64,000 nt of DNA from Roseomonas sp. GC11 (GTDB taxonomy: Bacteria; Pseudomonadota; Alphaproteobacteria; Acetobacterales; Acetobacteraceae): NCBI RefSeq assembly GCF_024437745.1, contig NZ_JANFNY010000003.1, positions 1 to 64,000 of the forward strand, written 5' to 3'. Under the pieces are notes generated by a model. That model had not been told where the DNA came from. It saw only the letters and a list, made by a program, of their open reading frames with translations, and ran no database searches. Shown here in pieces: positions 17,723 to 26,059 of this stretch (position 1 is the first letter of the stretch; every line of letters begins with the position of its first letter). Both the position numbers and the translations under genes were made by a program.

Positions 17723-18646
17723 TCACGCCAGGGCCGGCAGCGCCGCCTCGATCTCGGCGCGGTGCCCCTCCAGGAAGCGCGGCAGCTTCAGCGCGCTGCC
17801 CAGGCTGGCCAGCGGCTCGTTCACCGCGAAGCCCGGCACGTCGGTCGCGATCTCGAACAGCACATGGCCGGGCTCGCGGAAATAGACGGAGCGGAAGTAA
17901 TCGCGGTCCTTCTGCTCCGTCGTCTGCAGGCCGTGATTCTCGGCCAGGCGGCGGACCATGGCGAATTCCGCCGCGTCATCGGCGGCGCGGAAGGCGAGGT
18001 GGTGCACCGAGCCGCGCCCGAGCCGCGCCGGGCCAACGCCCGCCGCCACGCGCAGGTCCACGATACCGCCCACCGCCGTGCCCTCGGCCTGGAAGCGGTG
18101 CGTCTCCCCCTCGCGCCCCGCGGCGGCGAAGCCGAAGACATCGGAGAGAATGGCGCCCGTCCGCGCCGCGTCGCTGATCAGCAGCGAGACGCTGTGGAAG
18201 CCGCGGATGGCGTGTTCCACCGGGATCTCGCCATTGTCCCAGGCCGGCTCCGCCTCGATGCCGGGCAGGCCGACCAGGGCGAGGCGCATGCCATCCGGGT
18301 CGCGGAAGGTCAGCAGCGTCTCGCCGAAGCGGCCGCCGCGCTGCACGCCCTGCGCGGCGAGACGGGCCGTCCAGTAGCCGATCGAGGCCAGCGGCACGCG
18401 GAAGACGGTTTCCTGCAGCTCGCCGCTGCCGGCGCGGCCGGGGGCGGCATGCTCCCAGGGGAAGAAGGTCAGGATGGTGCCGGGGCTGCCGGCCTCGTCG
18501 CCATAATAGAAGTGGTAGGCGCCGGGATCATCGAAATTCACCGTCTTCTTGACCAGCCGCAGCCCCAGGGTGCGGGTGTAGAAATCGAGGTTCTGCCGCG
18601 CCTTGCCGGCGATGGCGGTGACGTGGTGGATGCCGTTGCGGACCAT
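17723..18646 (-). CDS. Ring-cleaving dioxygenase, VOC family (MhqO/PcpA-like)
   Basis: A 307-residue protein with two VOC modules. It begins GIHHVTAIAGKARQNLDFYTRTLGLRLVKKTVNFDD, the diagnostic start of the MhqO/LinE/PcpA-like family that opens hydroquinone-type rings. Likely metal ligands are His8, a His in the second module (GSVHHLAF) and the Glu in HVLFEIATD. The ATG at 18646 is preceded by GGAG. Divergent from the LysR gene and followed by an MhqD-like esterase, it probably forms an operon for quinone or hydroquinone removal. Confidence 0.9.
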   Translation of the reverse strand: MVRNGIHHVTAIAGKARQNLDFYTRTLGLRLVKKTVNFDDPGAYHFYYGDEAGSPGTILTFFPWEHAAPGRAGSGELQETVFRVPLASIGYWTARLAAQGVQRGGRFGETLLTFRDPDGMRLALVGLPGIEAEPAWDNGEIPVEHAIRGFHSVSLLISDAARTGAILSDVFGFAAAGREGETHRFQAEGTAVGGIVDLRVAAGVGPARLGRGSVHHLAFRAADDAAEFAMVRRLAENHGLQTTEQKDRDYFRSVYFREPGHVLFEIATDVPGFAVNEPLASLGSALKLPRFLEGHRAEIEAALPALA

Positions 18647-18720
18647 GGTCCTGATCTCCTGAAGGACGCCCGATGCGTCCGGTTGGCCGGAGATTGGTGC
18701 GCGGCGCGGCGCTCCGCCAG

Positions 18721-18757
18721 GGCAATCCGCTTGCAGGAATGCAAGGAGGAGATTGCC
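18721..18757. promoter_or_regulatory. Nested dyads between dioxygenase and LysR genes
   Basis: TTGCA-GGAA-TGCAA (18731-18744) sits inside an outer dyad, GGCAATC (18721-18727) and GATTGCC (18751-18757), with nearly the same centre. The site lies 75-111 bp upstream of the dioxygenase start and about 95 bp before the LysR start. Its form and place fit a LysR-type operator controlling both divergent genes. Confidence 0.55.
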
Positions 18758-18851
18758 TTTCCCGTCGTGGAATTGCACTTGAAAAAGAAATAGGATGGCG
18801 CTGCCCCGCGCTCCGGCCCTGCCCTGGCCCCACGCGGCCAAGGAGCCCCGC

Positions 18852-19730
18852 ATGGCCGAGCCCCCCCGTGATATCGCCTGGGATGATGTCCGCCTGATCG
18901 ACGCCATCGCCCGCGCGGGCGGCCTGCCGGCGGCGGCGGCGCGGCTCGGCATCCACCATTCCACCGCCTTCCGCCGCCTCGCGCAGATCGAGGCGCTGAT
19001 CGGCGCGCCGCTCTTCGAGCGGCACCGCAGCGGCTATGTGCCCACCCCGGCGGGGGAGGAGATCGCCACCCTGGCGGCGCGGATGGACGAGGACATCACA
19101 GCCATGATGCGCCGCCTGGCCGGGCAGGCGCTGGCGCCCTCGGGCGAGGTGCGGCTGGCCACCAGCGACAGCCTGCGTGCGGACCTGCTGATGCCGCTGC
19201 TGCCCGGGCTGCGCGCGGCGCAGCCGGCGATCCGGCTGGATGTGGTGACGGGCAATGCGGCGCTGAACCTCTCCCGCCGCGATGCCGACATCGCGCTGCG
19301 CGCCAGCGACGCGCCGCCGGAGACACTGGTGGGCCGCCGCCTCGCCCGCATCGCCTGGGCGCTCTACGGGGTGGAGGGGATGGCCGGGGATAGCGCCCCC
19401 TGGGTGCTGCCGGGGGAGGCGCTTTCCGGCATGCGGCCCCTGCAGCGCCGCGCCGCGGGCATTCCGCCGGAGCGCGTGGCGCTGCGCTGCGACAGCGTGC
19501 TGGGTCTGACAGAGGCGGTGCGGGCCGGGCTCGGCGTGGGCTACCTGCCCTGCTATGCCGGGGATGCGCGTGCGGGACTCCAGCGCCTCGCGCCGCCGGA
19601 GCCGGAACTGGCGGGCACGCTCTGGCTGCTCACCCACCCGGATCTGCGGCAGACGCCACGCGTGCGCGCGGTGATGGACCATCTGGCCGAGGCGGTGCTG
19701 CTGCACCGCGCCGGGATCGAGGCGGCCTGA
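18852..19730 (+). CDS. LysR-family transcriptional regulator
   Basis: A 292-residue regulator. The helix-turn-helix lies at about residues 18-45 (AGGLPAAAARLGIHHSTAFRRLAQIE), followed by the substrate-binding domain. The ATG at 18852 follows AAGGAG at good spacing and beats the in-frame ATG at 18795. HHSTAFRR replaces the more common QPAVSRQ recognition helix, placing it in a divergent LysR subgroup. Its divergent position makes it the probable regulator of the dioxygenase-esterase operon. Confidence 0.88.
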   Translation: MAEPPRDIAWDDVRLIDAIARAGGLPAAAARLGIHHSTAFRRLAQIEALIGAPLFERHRSGYVPTPAGEEIATLAARMDEDITAMMRRLAGQALAPSGEVRLATSDSLRADLLMPLLPGLRAAQPAIRLDVVTGNAALNLSRRDADIALRASDAPPETLVGRRLARIAWALYGVEGMAGDSAPWVLPGEALSGMRPLQRRAAGIPPERVALRCDSVLGLTEAVRAGLGVGYLPCYAGDARAGLQRLAPPEPELAGTLWLLTHPDLRQTPRVRAVMDHLAEAVLLHRAGIEAA

Positions 19731-19766
19731 TCCACTCCGCCTCCGGCATGCATGGCCCGCGGTCTT

Positions 19767-19918
19767 GAGAGGGGCCTTGCCCCTCTCTGCACCTGCGCGG
19801 CAGTGCCGCGCAGCCACCAAAGGCCTGAGGCCTTTGGAAACCCAACAGAAGGCGGGTGCAGGGGACCCCGTCCCCTGCTGGGGGTTGAGGGGGCAAAGCC
19901 CCCTCAGGCCCGCGTGCG
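19767..19918. repeat. Dispersed GC hairpin repeat, copy 2 (fullest copy)
   Basis: Five stems follow one another: GAGAGGGGC/GCCCCTCTC (19767-19787), CTGCGCGGCA/TGCCGCGCAG (19793-19813), CCAAAGGCCT/AGGCCTTTGG (19817-19837), then GCAGGGGAC-type and GAGGGGGC/GCCCCCTC stems shared with positions 24-76. It fills the gap between two convergent genes and probably ends transcription from both sides. Confidence 0.78.
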
Positions 19919-19929
19919 GCGCAATGCCC

Positions 19930-20901
19930 TCAGCCGCGCAGGAAGGCCAGCATGTCGTCGTTGAGCTGCTGCTTGTGCGTGTCGGTCAGGCCATGCGGGG
20001 CACCGGCATAGACCTTCAGCACCGCATGCGGCACCAGCGTCTTGGCGGCGCGGCCAGCGGCGTCGATCGGCACGATCTGGTCGTCATCGCCATGCACGAT
20101 CAGCGTCGGCCGGTCGAACTTCTTCAGGTCGGCCGTGAAGTCGGTTTCCGAGAAAGCCTTGATGCAGTCATAGGTATTCTTGTGGCCGGCCATCATGCCC
20201 TGCATCCAGAAGGTCTGGATCATGCCCTGCGAGACCTGGGCACCGGGGCGGTTGAAGTTGAAGAAAGGCCCGCTGGCGATATCGAGATAGAGCTTCGCGC
20301 GGTCGGCGAGGCTGGCGGCGCGGAGGCCGTCGAACACCGCCATCGGCAGGCCGCCCGGGTTGGTCGGGCTCACCACCATCTGCGGCGGCACGGCGGAGAT
20401 CAGGCCGAGCTTCGCCACGCGCCCCGTGCCATGGCGGCCGACATAGCGGGAGATCTCGCCGCCGCCGGTGGAGAAGCCGAAGAGCGAGACGCCGCGCAGG
20501 TCCAGCGCCTCGATCAGCTGCGCCAGATCGTCGGCATAGTGGTCCATGTCATTGCCGTCCCAGGGCTGGCTGGAACGGCCATGGCCACGGCGGTCATGCG
20601 TGATGACGCGGAAGCCGTTGCTGGCGAGGTGGAAGGCCTGGTTCTCCCAGCTATCGGCGTTCAGCGGCCAGCCATGGCTGAGGATGACGGGCTGGCCGGT
20701 GCGCGGGCCCCAGTCCTTGTAGTAGATCGAGACGCCGTCACGGGTGGTGATGCTGGACACGGTCTTCACTCCGGATGTCGGGGAGGCGGCTTGGGTCTCG
20801 GCCACGGCGGCTTCGCCGAGGAGAAGGCCGGCCGTCACGCCACTGCCGGCCAGCAGGAGGGCGCGCCGGGAGAGCGGCGTCGCGGGCGGGGGGTGAAGCA
20901 T
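19930..20901 (-). CDS. Exported alpha/beta hydrolase, non-haem chloroperoxidase type
   Basis: A 323-residue protein with a Tat-type leader ([19 protein letters not shown]), so it is probably periplasmic. The mature part is a classic chloroperoxidase/perhydrolase: FGFSTGGGE nucleophile elbow, [13 protein letters not shown] oxyanion region, HGDDDQIVP with the Asp, and the terminal GAPHGLT with the His. Most characterised homologues are cytoplasmic, so the leader is the odd feature. The gene stands alone between a hairpin repeat and a 177-bp gap before the phosphoribosyltransferase gene. Confidence 0.9.
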   Translation of the reverse strand: MLHPPPATPLSRRALLLAGSGVTAGLLLGEAAVAETQAASPTSGVKTVSSITTRDGVSIYYKDWGPRTGQPVILSHGWPLNADSWENQAFHLASNGFRVITHDRRGHGRSSQPWDGNDMDHYADDLAQLIEALDLRGVSLFGFSTGGGEISRYVGRHGTGRVAKLGLISAVPPQMVVSPTNPGGLPMAVFDGLRAASLADRAKLYLDIASGPFFNFNRPGAQVSQGMIQTFWMQGMMAGHKNTYDCIKAFSETDFTADLKKFDRPTLIVHGDDDQIVPIDAAGRAAKTLVPHAVLKVYAGAPHGLTDTHKQQLNDDMLAFLRG

Positions 20902-21078
20902 CGGCTTCCTTTCCGAGCGGATCCCTCCGGTGTGCGCCGCGGGGCGGGGGTGCCGCGCGGGCTGCCGGGGTGGCGCGGATATAGGGAGCGGCCCCCGCGC
21001 TCTTCTTGCACAAAGCTGCGCTGGCGTTTCAGGCCCCGGAAGCCGGCGGAAGGCGGGGGCGGGGATGGCCGGGGGGCG

Positions 21079-21753
21079 TCAGCCCTCCCGCCCGCCATGC
21101 GCGCCGGACCAGCGCAGCGGGTCGGCCAGGAAGGCCTCGAGCACGGCGCGCTCGTTCTTCTCCATGCCCTCGGCCGGGTCGAGGCGCAGCAGGTCCTCCC
21201 ACCCCGCCAGCACATGCAGCCGCAGGGCGAGATCGGCCAGCCGCTCCCGGCTGCCGGGGAAGAGCGCGTGGTGGAAGAGCACCAGCAGGTCCTCCACCAC
21301 CGCCCCCGCCTGGCGCAGCCCGCGCACGAAGGCGGCCTTGCTGGTGCCATCGGTCACCAGGTCATCCACCAGCAGCACGGCCTCGCCCTCCACCGGCCCG
21401 CCCTCCACCTGGGCGTGGCGGCCGATGCCGAGGGGGCGCTTGCGCACATAGCGCAGCGGCAGATCCAGCCGCTCCGCCAGGAAGCCCGCCCAGGGGATGC
21501 CCGCCGTCTCGCAGCCCGCCACCATGGTGAAGTCGCAGGCTGGGGCGCGGCGCAGCGTGGCCACGGCGAGGTCCGTCACGCTGCGCCGCCAGCGCGGGCG
21601 GCCGATCAGCAGGCGGCAATCGACATAGACGGGGCTGGCCCAGCCGGCGGCCAGGAAGAAGGGCTGCTCGGCGCTGACGCGGATGGCGCCGGCGGCCAGC
21701 AGCAGCCGCGCGACCGCCTGCCCGGTGATGGCGCGGTGGGGATCGAGGCTCAT
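21079..21753 (-). CDS. pyrE: Orotate phosphoribosyltransferase
   Basis: A 224-residue protein of the alphaproteobacterial PyrE type, which makes OMP from orotate and PRPP. The PRPP-binding motif VLLVDDLVTDGTS is at residues 126-138. The mobile loop reads RKRPLGIGR (104-112); the position of the catalytic loop lysine in enteric PyrE (RKxxK) is Leu108. It overlaps the amidohydrolase gene by 4 bp and so belongs to a small inducible-looking operon rather than a pyr cluster. It could be a paralogue with another base as substrate. Confidence 0.8.
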   Translation of the reverse strand: MSLDPHRAITGQAVARLLLAAGAIRVSAEQPFFLAAGWASPVYVDCRLLIGRPRWRRSVTDLAVATLRRAPACDFTMVAGCETAGIPWAGFLAERLDLPLRYVRKRPLGIGRHAQVEGGPVEGEAVLLVDDLVTDGTSKAAFVRGLRQAGAVVEDLLVLFHHALFPGSRERLADLALRLHVLAGWEDLLRLDPAEGMEKNERAVLEAFLADPLRWSGAHGGREG

Positions 21754-23069
21754 GCCGAAAGCCTTTCCAGGCCACGGCGCAGCAGTTCCGCGCCGGCGTG
21801 GAAATCCTCCATCGCCATGGCCTCCATCGGGTTGTGCGAGCCATGCGTGTTGCGCACGAAGATCATGGCGCTCGGCACGCCGGCATTGGCGAAGACCGCG
21901 GCGTCATGCCCCGCGCCGCTGGGCAGCGGCTCGTCGGGCAGGTTCATGCCGCGCAATTCCTCGCGCAGCAAGGCGGTCAGCCCCTCATCCATGCGCGCCG
22001 GCGCGGCGTCGATGCGCCGGCCGGGGGTGAAGCGCACGCCGCGTTCCTCGGCGATGCCCGCGCATTCGGAGAGGAAGAGGTCGTAGAAGCCCTCCAGCGT
22101 TTCCGGGCTCTGCGAGCGGATGTCGAGGGAGAAGGTGACGCGGCCGGGAATGCGCGCCATGGCGTGCTCCGCCGGATCGGTGCCGAGGATGCCGGAGGTG
22201 ACGACGAGGTCCCGCCCGCGCTCCAGCAGGGTGCGCCAGTGGCGGTCCAGCCGGGTGATGAGCTCGGCCACGGCGAAGACGGCGTCATGGCGCAGCCAGC
22301 GCGGCACGGCGCCGGAATGCCCGGCCTCGCCCAGGCATTCCACCGCGCGGTGGCGCAGGTTGCCGCGGATGCCGGTGACGACGGCCACCGGCATCCGCCG
22401 CGCCACCAGCACCGGCCCCTGCTCGATATGCAGTTCCAGCCAGCAGGCCATGCGGGAGAGATCGGCCAGCGGCTCGCCGCGCGCGATGCGGGCGGTGTCG
22501 AGGCCGGTGGCCGCCATGGCCTCCCCCAGCGTGCCGCGCCCGGAGACATGGCGGGCCGCCAGATCGGCCGGGCCGAGCCGCCCGGCCAGCGCCAGCGAGC
22601 CGAGATAGGCCTGGCCGTAGAAGGCGCTTTCCTCCCCGCGCAGGGCGAGCAGGCGGAGGGAGCGGCGCGGCCGGAAGCCCGCCGCCTTCAGCCGCGCCAG
22701 GGCGAGCAGCCCGGCGATGACGCCCGCCGCGCCGTCGAAATTGCCGCCCTGCGGCACGGAATCGAGATGCGAGCCGCAGGTGACGGCGGGCAGCTCCGGC
22801 GCCGTGCCGGGCAGGCAGGCCCAGAGATTGGCGCCGTCATCCCAGCCGGTCTCCAGGCCGAGGCGGCGCGCCTCCTGCTCCACCAGCCGCAGGGCGGCGG
22901 TTTCGACCGGGGTGTAGCATTCGCGGGTGATGCCGGTGCCGTCGAAGCTCAGTGCCCGCAGCGCGGCGAAGAGGCGTTCCGCCAGATCCTCAAGGGGCGG
23001 GCCGCCGGCGGGGAGGGCGGGGTCGGGCAGGGCGGTGCTCCATGGCGGGGGAGGGGAAGGCGGCGGCAT
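21750..23069 (-). CDS. M20-family Zn amidohydrolase (allantoate/N-carbamoyl-amino acid type)
   Basis: A 439-residue cytoplasmic hydrolase. GSHLDSVPQGGNFDGAAGV carries the first metal ligands, LRGEESAFYG the bridging Glu region, and HIEQGP plus AGHDA further ligands. This pattern marks the allantoate amidohydrolase/beta-ureidopropionase/N-carbamoyl-L-amino acid hydrolase branch, which removes carbamoyl groups. Being first in an operon with a PyrE-like enzyme suggests pyrimidine or ureide nitrogen metabolism. A LysR gene is divergent with only 46 bp between. Confidence 0.9.
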   Translation of the reverse strand: MPPPSPPPPWSTALPDPALPAGGPPLEDLAERLFAALRALSFDGTGITRECYTPVETAALRLVEQEARRLGLETGWDDGANLWACLPGTAPELPAVTCGSHLDSVPQGGNFDGAAGVIAGLLALARLKAAGFRPRRSLRLLALRGEESAFYGQAYLGSLALAGRLGPADLAARHVSGRGTLGEAMAATGLDTARIARGEPLADLSRMACWLELHIEQGPVLVARRMPVAVVTGIRGNLRHRAVECLGEAGHSGAVPRWLRHDAVFAVAELITRLDRHWRTLLERGRDLVVTSGILGTDPAEHAMARIPGRVTFSLDIRSQSPETLEGFYDLFLSECAGIAEERGVRFTPGRRIDAAPARMDEGLTALLREELRGMNLPDEPLPSGAGHDAAVFANAGVPSAMIFVRNTHGSHNPMEAMAMEDFHAGAELLRRGLERLSA

Positions 23070-23115
23070 AAAGCCGCGAGAGCGCTCACCAAAGAAGAAA
23101 TTTTCGGCTAAGGCG

Positions 23116-24084
23116 ATGCCGGTCCGGCATCAGCTTCCCCGCGAGACCATGGCCCCGCCCGTTCCCCGCATCCACGCCCCCGCCCTGCAGTATTTCGACG
23201 CGGTGCGCCGCGCCGGCTCCATCCGCGAGGCGGCGCGGCGGCTCAACATCGCCTCCTCCGCGGTGAACCGGCAGATCCTGAAGCTGGAGGAGGAGCTGGG
23301 CGCGCCGCTCTTCGACCGCCTGCCCGCCGGGCTGCGCCTGACACCGGCGGGGGAGGTGCTGGCCGGGCATGTGGTGACGGTGCTGCGCGACCTGGAACGC
23401 GCCGCCTCGGAGCTGGATGCGCTGCGCGGCCTCGGCGCCGGGCATGTCGAGATCATCGCGCCGGAAGGGGCCTGCCACCGCCTGCTGCCCGCCGCTCTGC
23501 GGGCGCTGCATGCGGGCTTCCCGGGCCTGTCCTTCGGCGCGGGCATCGCCGGGGCGGCGGAGATCCCGCGCCGCCTGGCGGAGGGGGAAGCGCATCTGGC
23601 CCTGGCCTTCGAGGTGCGCCGGCAGGCGGAACTGCGCGAGATCGCCGCCGTGCGGCTGCGCCTGGGGGCGGTGATGCGCGCCGATGCGCCGCTGGCGGGG
23701 CGGCAGAGCGTCACCCTGGCCGAATGCCAGGAGCAGGCGCCGCTGATCCTGCCCAAGGCCAATTTCGCCAACCGCGACCAGCTGCATCCACTCTTCGCCG
23801 AGGCGCGGCTGCGCGCGCGGGCGGCCTTCGAGGCCGGCTCGGTCGAGCTGATGCGGCAGATGGTGGCGGCGGGGCTGGGCATCGCCTTCCTGACGCCCAT
23901 CGGCATCGAGGCGGCGCTGGAGGCGGGGGAGCTGGTGCATGTGCCGCTGCGCCACCGGGGCGGGCCGGTGCTGAGCCGCTTCGGCCTCTATGCCCGCGCC
24001 GGCACAGCCCTGCCCGTGGCGGCCGGGGCCGCCGCCGCGCAGATCGCCGCGCTGCTGCGCGGCCATGCCCCGGGCGAACTATGA
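23116..24084 (+). CDS. LysR-family transcriptional regulator
   Basis: A 322-residue regulator. The helix-turn-helix is AGSIREAARRLNIASSAVNRQILKLEEELGAPLF, near residues 33-66. The effector domain has the usual GLGIAFL segment. ATG at 23149 (11 codons in) is an alternative start; neither has a strong ribosome-binding site. It is divergent from the M20 hydrolase-pyrE operon, the likely target. The 46-bp gap holds the 8-bp palindrome GAGCGCTC at 23080-23087. Confidence 0.87.
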   Translation: MPVRHQLPRETMAPPVPRIHAPALQYFDAVRRAGSIREAARRLNIASSAVNRQILKLEEELGAPLFDRLPAGLRLTPAGEVLAGHVVTVLRDLERAASELDALRGLGAGHVEIIAPEGACHRLLPAALRALHAGFPGLSFGAGIAGAAEIPRRLAEGEAHLALAFEVRRQAELREIAAVRLRLGAVMRADAPLAGRQSVTLAECQEQAPLILPKANFANRDQLHPLFAEARLRARAAFEAGSVELMRQMVAAGLGIAFLTPIGIEAALEAGELVHVPLRHRGGPVLSRFGLYARAGTALPVAAGAAAAQIAALLRGHAPGEL

Positions 24085-24199
24085 TGGCGGACTATGATGG
24101 CGAGCCATGATCAGGCTCAGGGGATTGTCGATCTGACCCAGGCTTCACCGGGGTGTCGCAACAACCGGGCGCGATACAAAGGAGTGAGGCAGGGAAGGC

Positions 24200-24223
24200 C
24201 TTCTTTTTCTGAAGAAAAAGAAG
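24200..24223. repeat. A/T-rich hairpin between convergent genes
   Basis: CTTCTTTTTC (24200-24209) and GAAAAAGAAG (24214-24223) form a 10-bp stem, followed by CAAAAAGACTTT. It is a diverged member of the A/T hairpin family seen at 1351, 10832 and 13949. Lying between the convergent LysR and GntR genes, it probably works as a two-way terminator. Confidence 0.6.
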
Positions 24224-24245
24224 CAAAAAGACTTTGGCAGAAAGC

Positions 24246-24932
24246 TCAGCCCTGCCGCGCCGTGCCGAACAGCGTCTCATCCTCCAGGATCACCGCCGCC
24301 GTGCGCTGGTAATGCGCGGTGAGCAGCGCCACGGCCTTCTCCACATCGCGCGCCAGCACCGCCTCCAGGATGGCGGCATGCTCGCCACCCACATCGCGCT
24401 CGGGAAAGGCACGGCGCGCGGCGAGGCGGCGGTAGCGCTGGTGGCGGTCGGTCATCTGCTCGCAGAAGCCGATCAGCCAGCGTGAACCGCAGCGGCTGAT
24501 CAGCAGCCGGTGAAACTCGCGGTGCCGCACTTCCCAGGCCGCCCCCAGCTCGCCCTCCGGCACGCGCGGCGTGCGGGCCAGGCGGTGGCCGGCCAGCAGC
24601 AGCGCCTCCTCCCATTCCTCCGTCACCACGGCCATGGATTCGCGCAGCCCGCGCTCCTCCAGCCAGCAGCGCGTACGCGTCAGTTCCGTCAGCTCCCCGG
24701 CGCTGATGCCGGGCACGGCGAAGCCGCGCTGGTCCTCCGAGAGCACCAACCCCTCCGCGCTCAGCCGGTTCAGCGCCTCGCGCAGCGGCGTCTGGCCGAT
24801 GCCATAGCTTTCCATCAGCGCCTTGATCTGCAGCCGCCCCCCCGGGGGCAGGCGCCCATCCAGGATATCGCCGCGCAGGCGCTCGAAAATGCTGGAGGCA
24901 TGGGTGGCGGGGGCAGGGCGGGAGATGCTCAT
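24246..24932 (-). CDS. GntR-family regulator (FCD/FadR type)
   Basis: A 228-residue regulator. The winged helix spans about residues 12-70 (SIFERLRGDILDGRLPPGGRLQIKALMESYGIGQTPLREALNRLSAEGLV). The helical FCD domain follows, with the metal-binding-type Asp/His positions in the HREFHRLLI region. The ATG at 24932 is chosen because it begins MSISRP; an in-frame start at 24950 is possible. It is divergent from the ring-cleavage operon at 25052, whose repressor it probably is. Confidence 0.88.
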   Translation of the reverse strand: MSISRPAPATHASSIFERLRGDILDGRLPPGGRLQIKALMESYGIGQTPLREALNRLSAEGLVLSEDQRGFAVPGISAGELTELTRTRCWLEERGLRESMAVVTEEWEEALLLAGHRLARTPRVPEGELGAAWEVRHREFHRLLISRCGSRWLIGFCEQMTDRHQRYRRLAARRAFPERDVGGEHAAILEAVLARDVEKAVALLTAHYQRTAAVILEDETLFGTARQG

Positions 24933-24964
24933 GGCCCCAGCATACATCATCCCCGATCCGGACA

Positions 24965-25004
24965 AAAAATATACATTTCTGTTTACATACCCAAAAATAT
25001 GCAT
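24965..25004. promoter_or_regulatory. AT-rich direct repeats in the GntR/ring-cleavage intergenic region
   Basis: AAAAATATACAT (24965-24976) and AAAAATATGCAT (24993-25004) are direct repeats 28 bp apart in a 119-bp gap that is strikingly AT-rich for this genome. The region must carry the promoters of both divergent units and is a natural GntR operator candidate. Confidence 0.5.
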
Positions 25005-25051
25005 CATCAACGGGGCAGGGCGCCGCAGAGCCCCCGCCGAGGAGAGCGTTC

Positions 25052-26059
25052 ATGCCACCACCCGCCGGACCCGACGGGCCGATCGATCTGCATTCCCATG
25101 TCGTCCCCGGCGCCTTCCCGGCGCGGGCGGGGGCGCCCGCCGGATGGCCCGCCATGGCCCCGGCTGGGCCGGGCCAGCGCCACGTCATGATCGATGGCCG
25201 CATCTACCGCACCGTGGGGGAACGCTGCTGGGACGTGCCGGCGCGGCTGGCCTGGATGGCGGCGCGCGGCCTCGCGCGGCAGGCCATCTGCCCGATGCCG
25301 GAACTCTTCTCCTACTGGCTGCCGGCGGAACCGGCGGCGGAGCTGGTCGCCTTCATCAATGACGACATCGCCCGCATGGTGGGGGAGGCGGAAGGGCGGC
25401 TGATCGGCCTCGGCGCCGTGCCGCTCCAGGCGATGGACCTCGCCCTGGCCGAGCTGCGCCGGCTGCGCGCGCTGGGCTTCGCCGGGGTGGAGATCGGCAG
25501 CAACGTCAATGGCGCCAGCGTCGCCGGGCCGGATTTCGAGCCCTTCTTCGCCGCGGCGGCGGCGCTGGGCATGGCGGTGCTGGTGCACCCCGTCCGCCCC
25601 ACCGGCATGGATCGCGTGGTGGGCGGCGAAAAGCTGGAGCAGGCGCTGGGCTACCCCTCGGAGATCGGGCTGGCCGGGGCGGCCTTCGTCACCTCCGGCC
25701 TGCTGGCCCGCCACCCGGCGCTGCGCCTCTGCCTCAGCCATGGCGGCGGCACCCTGGCGGCGCTGCTGCCGCGGCTGGAACAGGCCTGCCGCACCTTCCC
25801 CGCCCTGGGCGAGAGCCTGCCGGACAGCCCCACCGCCCTGGCCCGCCGCCTCTATCTCGACACCCTGGTCTTCGATGCGCCCCTGCTGCGCCTGCTGCTG
25901 GAGGGCTTCGGCGCGGAGCGGCTGATGCTGGGCACCGATGCCCCCTTCGCCTTCCGCGAAGACGACCCGGTGGGCCGCCTCACCGCCCTGCTGCCGCCGG
26001 GCGCGGCGCGCGAGGCCATCCTGGCCGGCACCGCGCGGCATTTCCTGGGGCTGGCGTGA
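25052..26059 (+). CDS. Amidohydrolase family 2 protein (ACMSD-like)
   Basis: A 335-residue TIM-barrel hydrolase or decarboxylase. The DLHSHVVP metal motif stands at the N-terminus; a His in VLVHPVRP, a His in CLSHGGG and the Asp in LGTDAPF complete the pattern of the ACMSD (aminocarboxymuconate semialdehyde decarboxylase) branch. Such enzymes decarboxylate aromatic acids or ring-opening products. It leads a five-gene operon for aromatic breakdown and overlaps the next gene by 1 bp. Confidence 0.86.
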   Translation: MPPPAGPDGPIDLHSHVVPGAFPARAGAPAGWPAMAPAGPGQRHVMIDGRIYRTVGERCWDVPARLAWMAARGLARQAICPMPELFSYWLPAEPAAELVAFINDDIARMVGEAEGRLIGLGAVPLQAMDLALAELRRLRALGFAGVEIGSNVNGASVAGPDFEPFFAAAAALGMAVLVHPVRPTGMDRVVGGEKLEQALGYPSEIGLAGAAFVTSGLLARHPALRLCLSHGGGTLAALLPRLEQACRTFPALGESLPDSPTALARRLYLDTLVFDAPLLRLLLEGFGAERLMLGTDAPFAFREDDPVGRLTALLPPGAAREAILAGTARHFLGLA

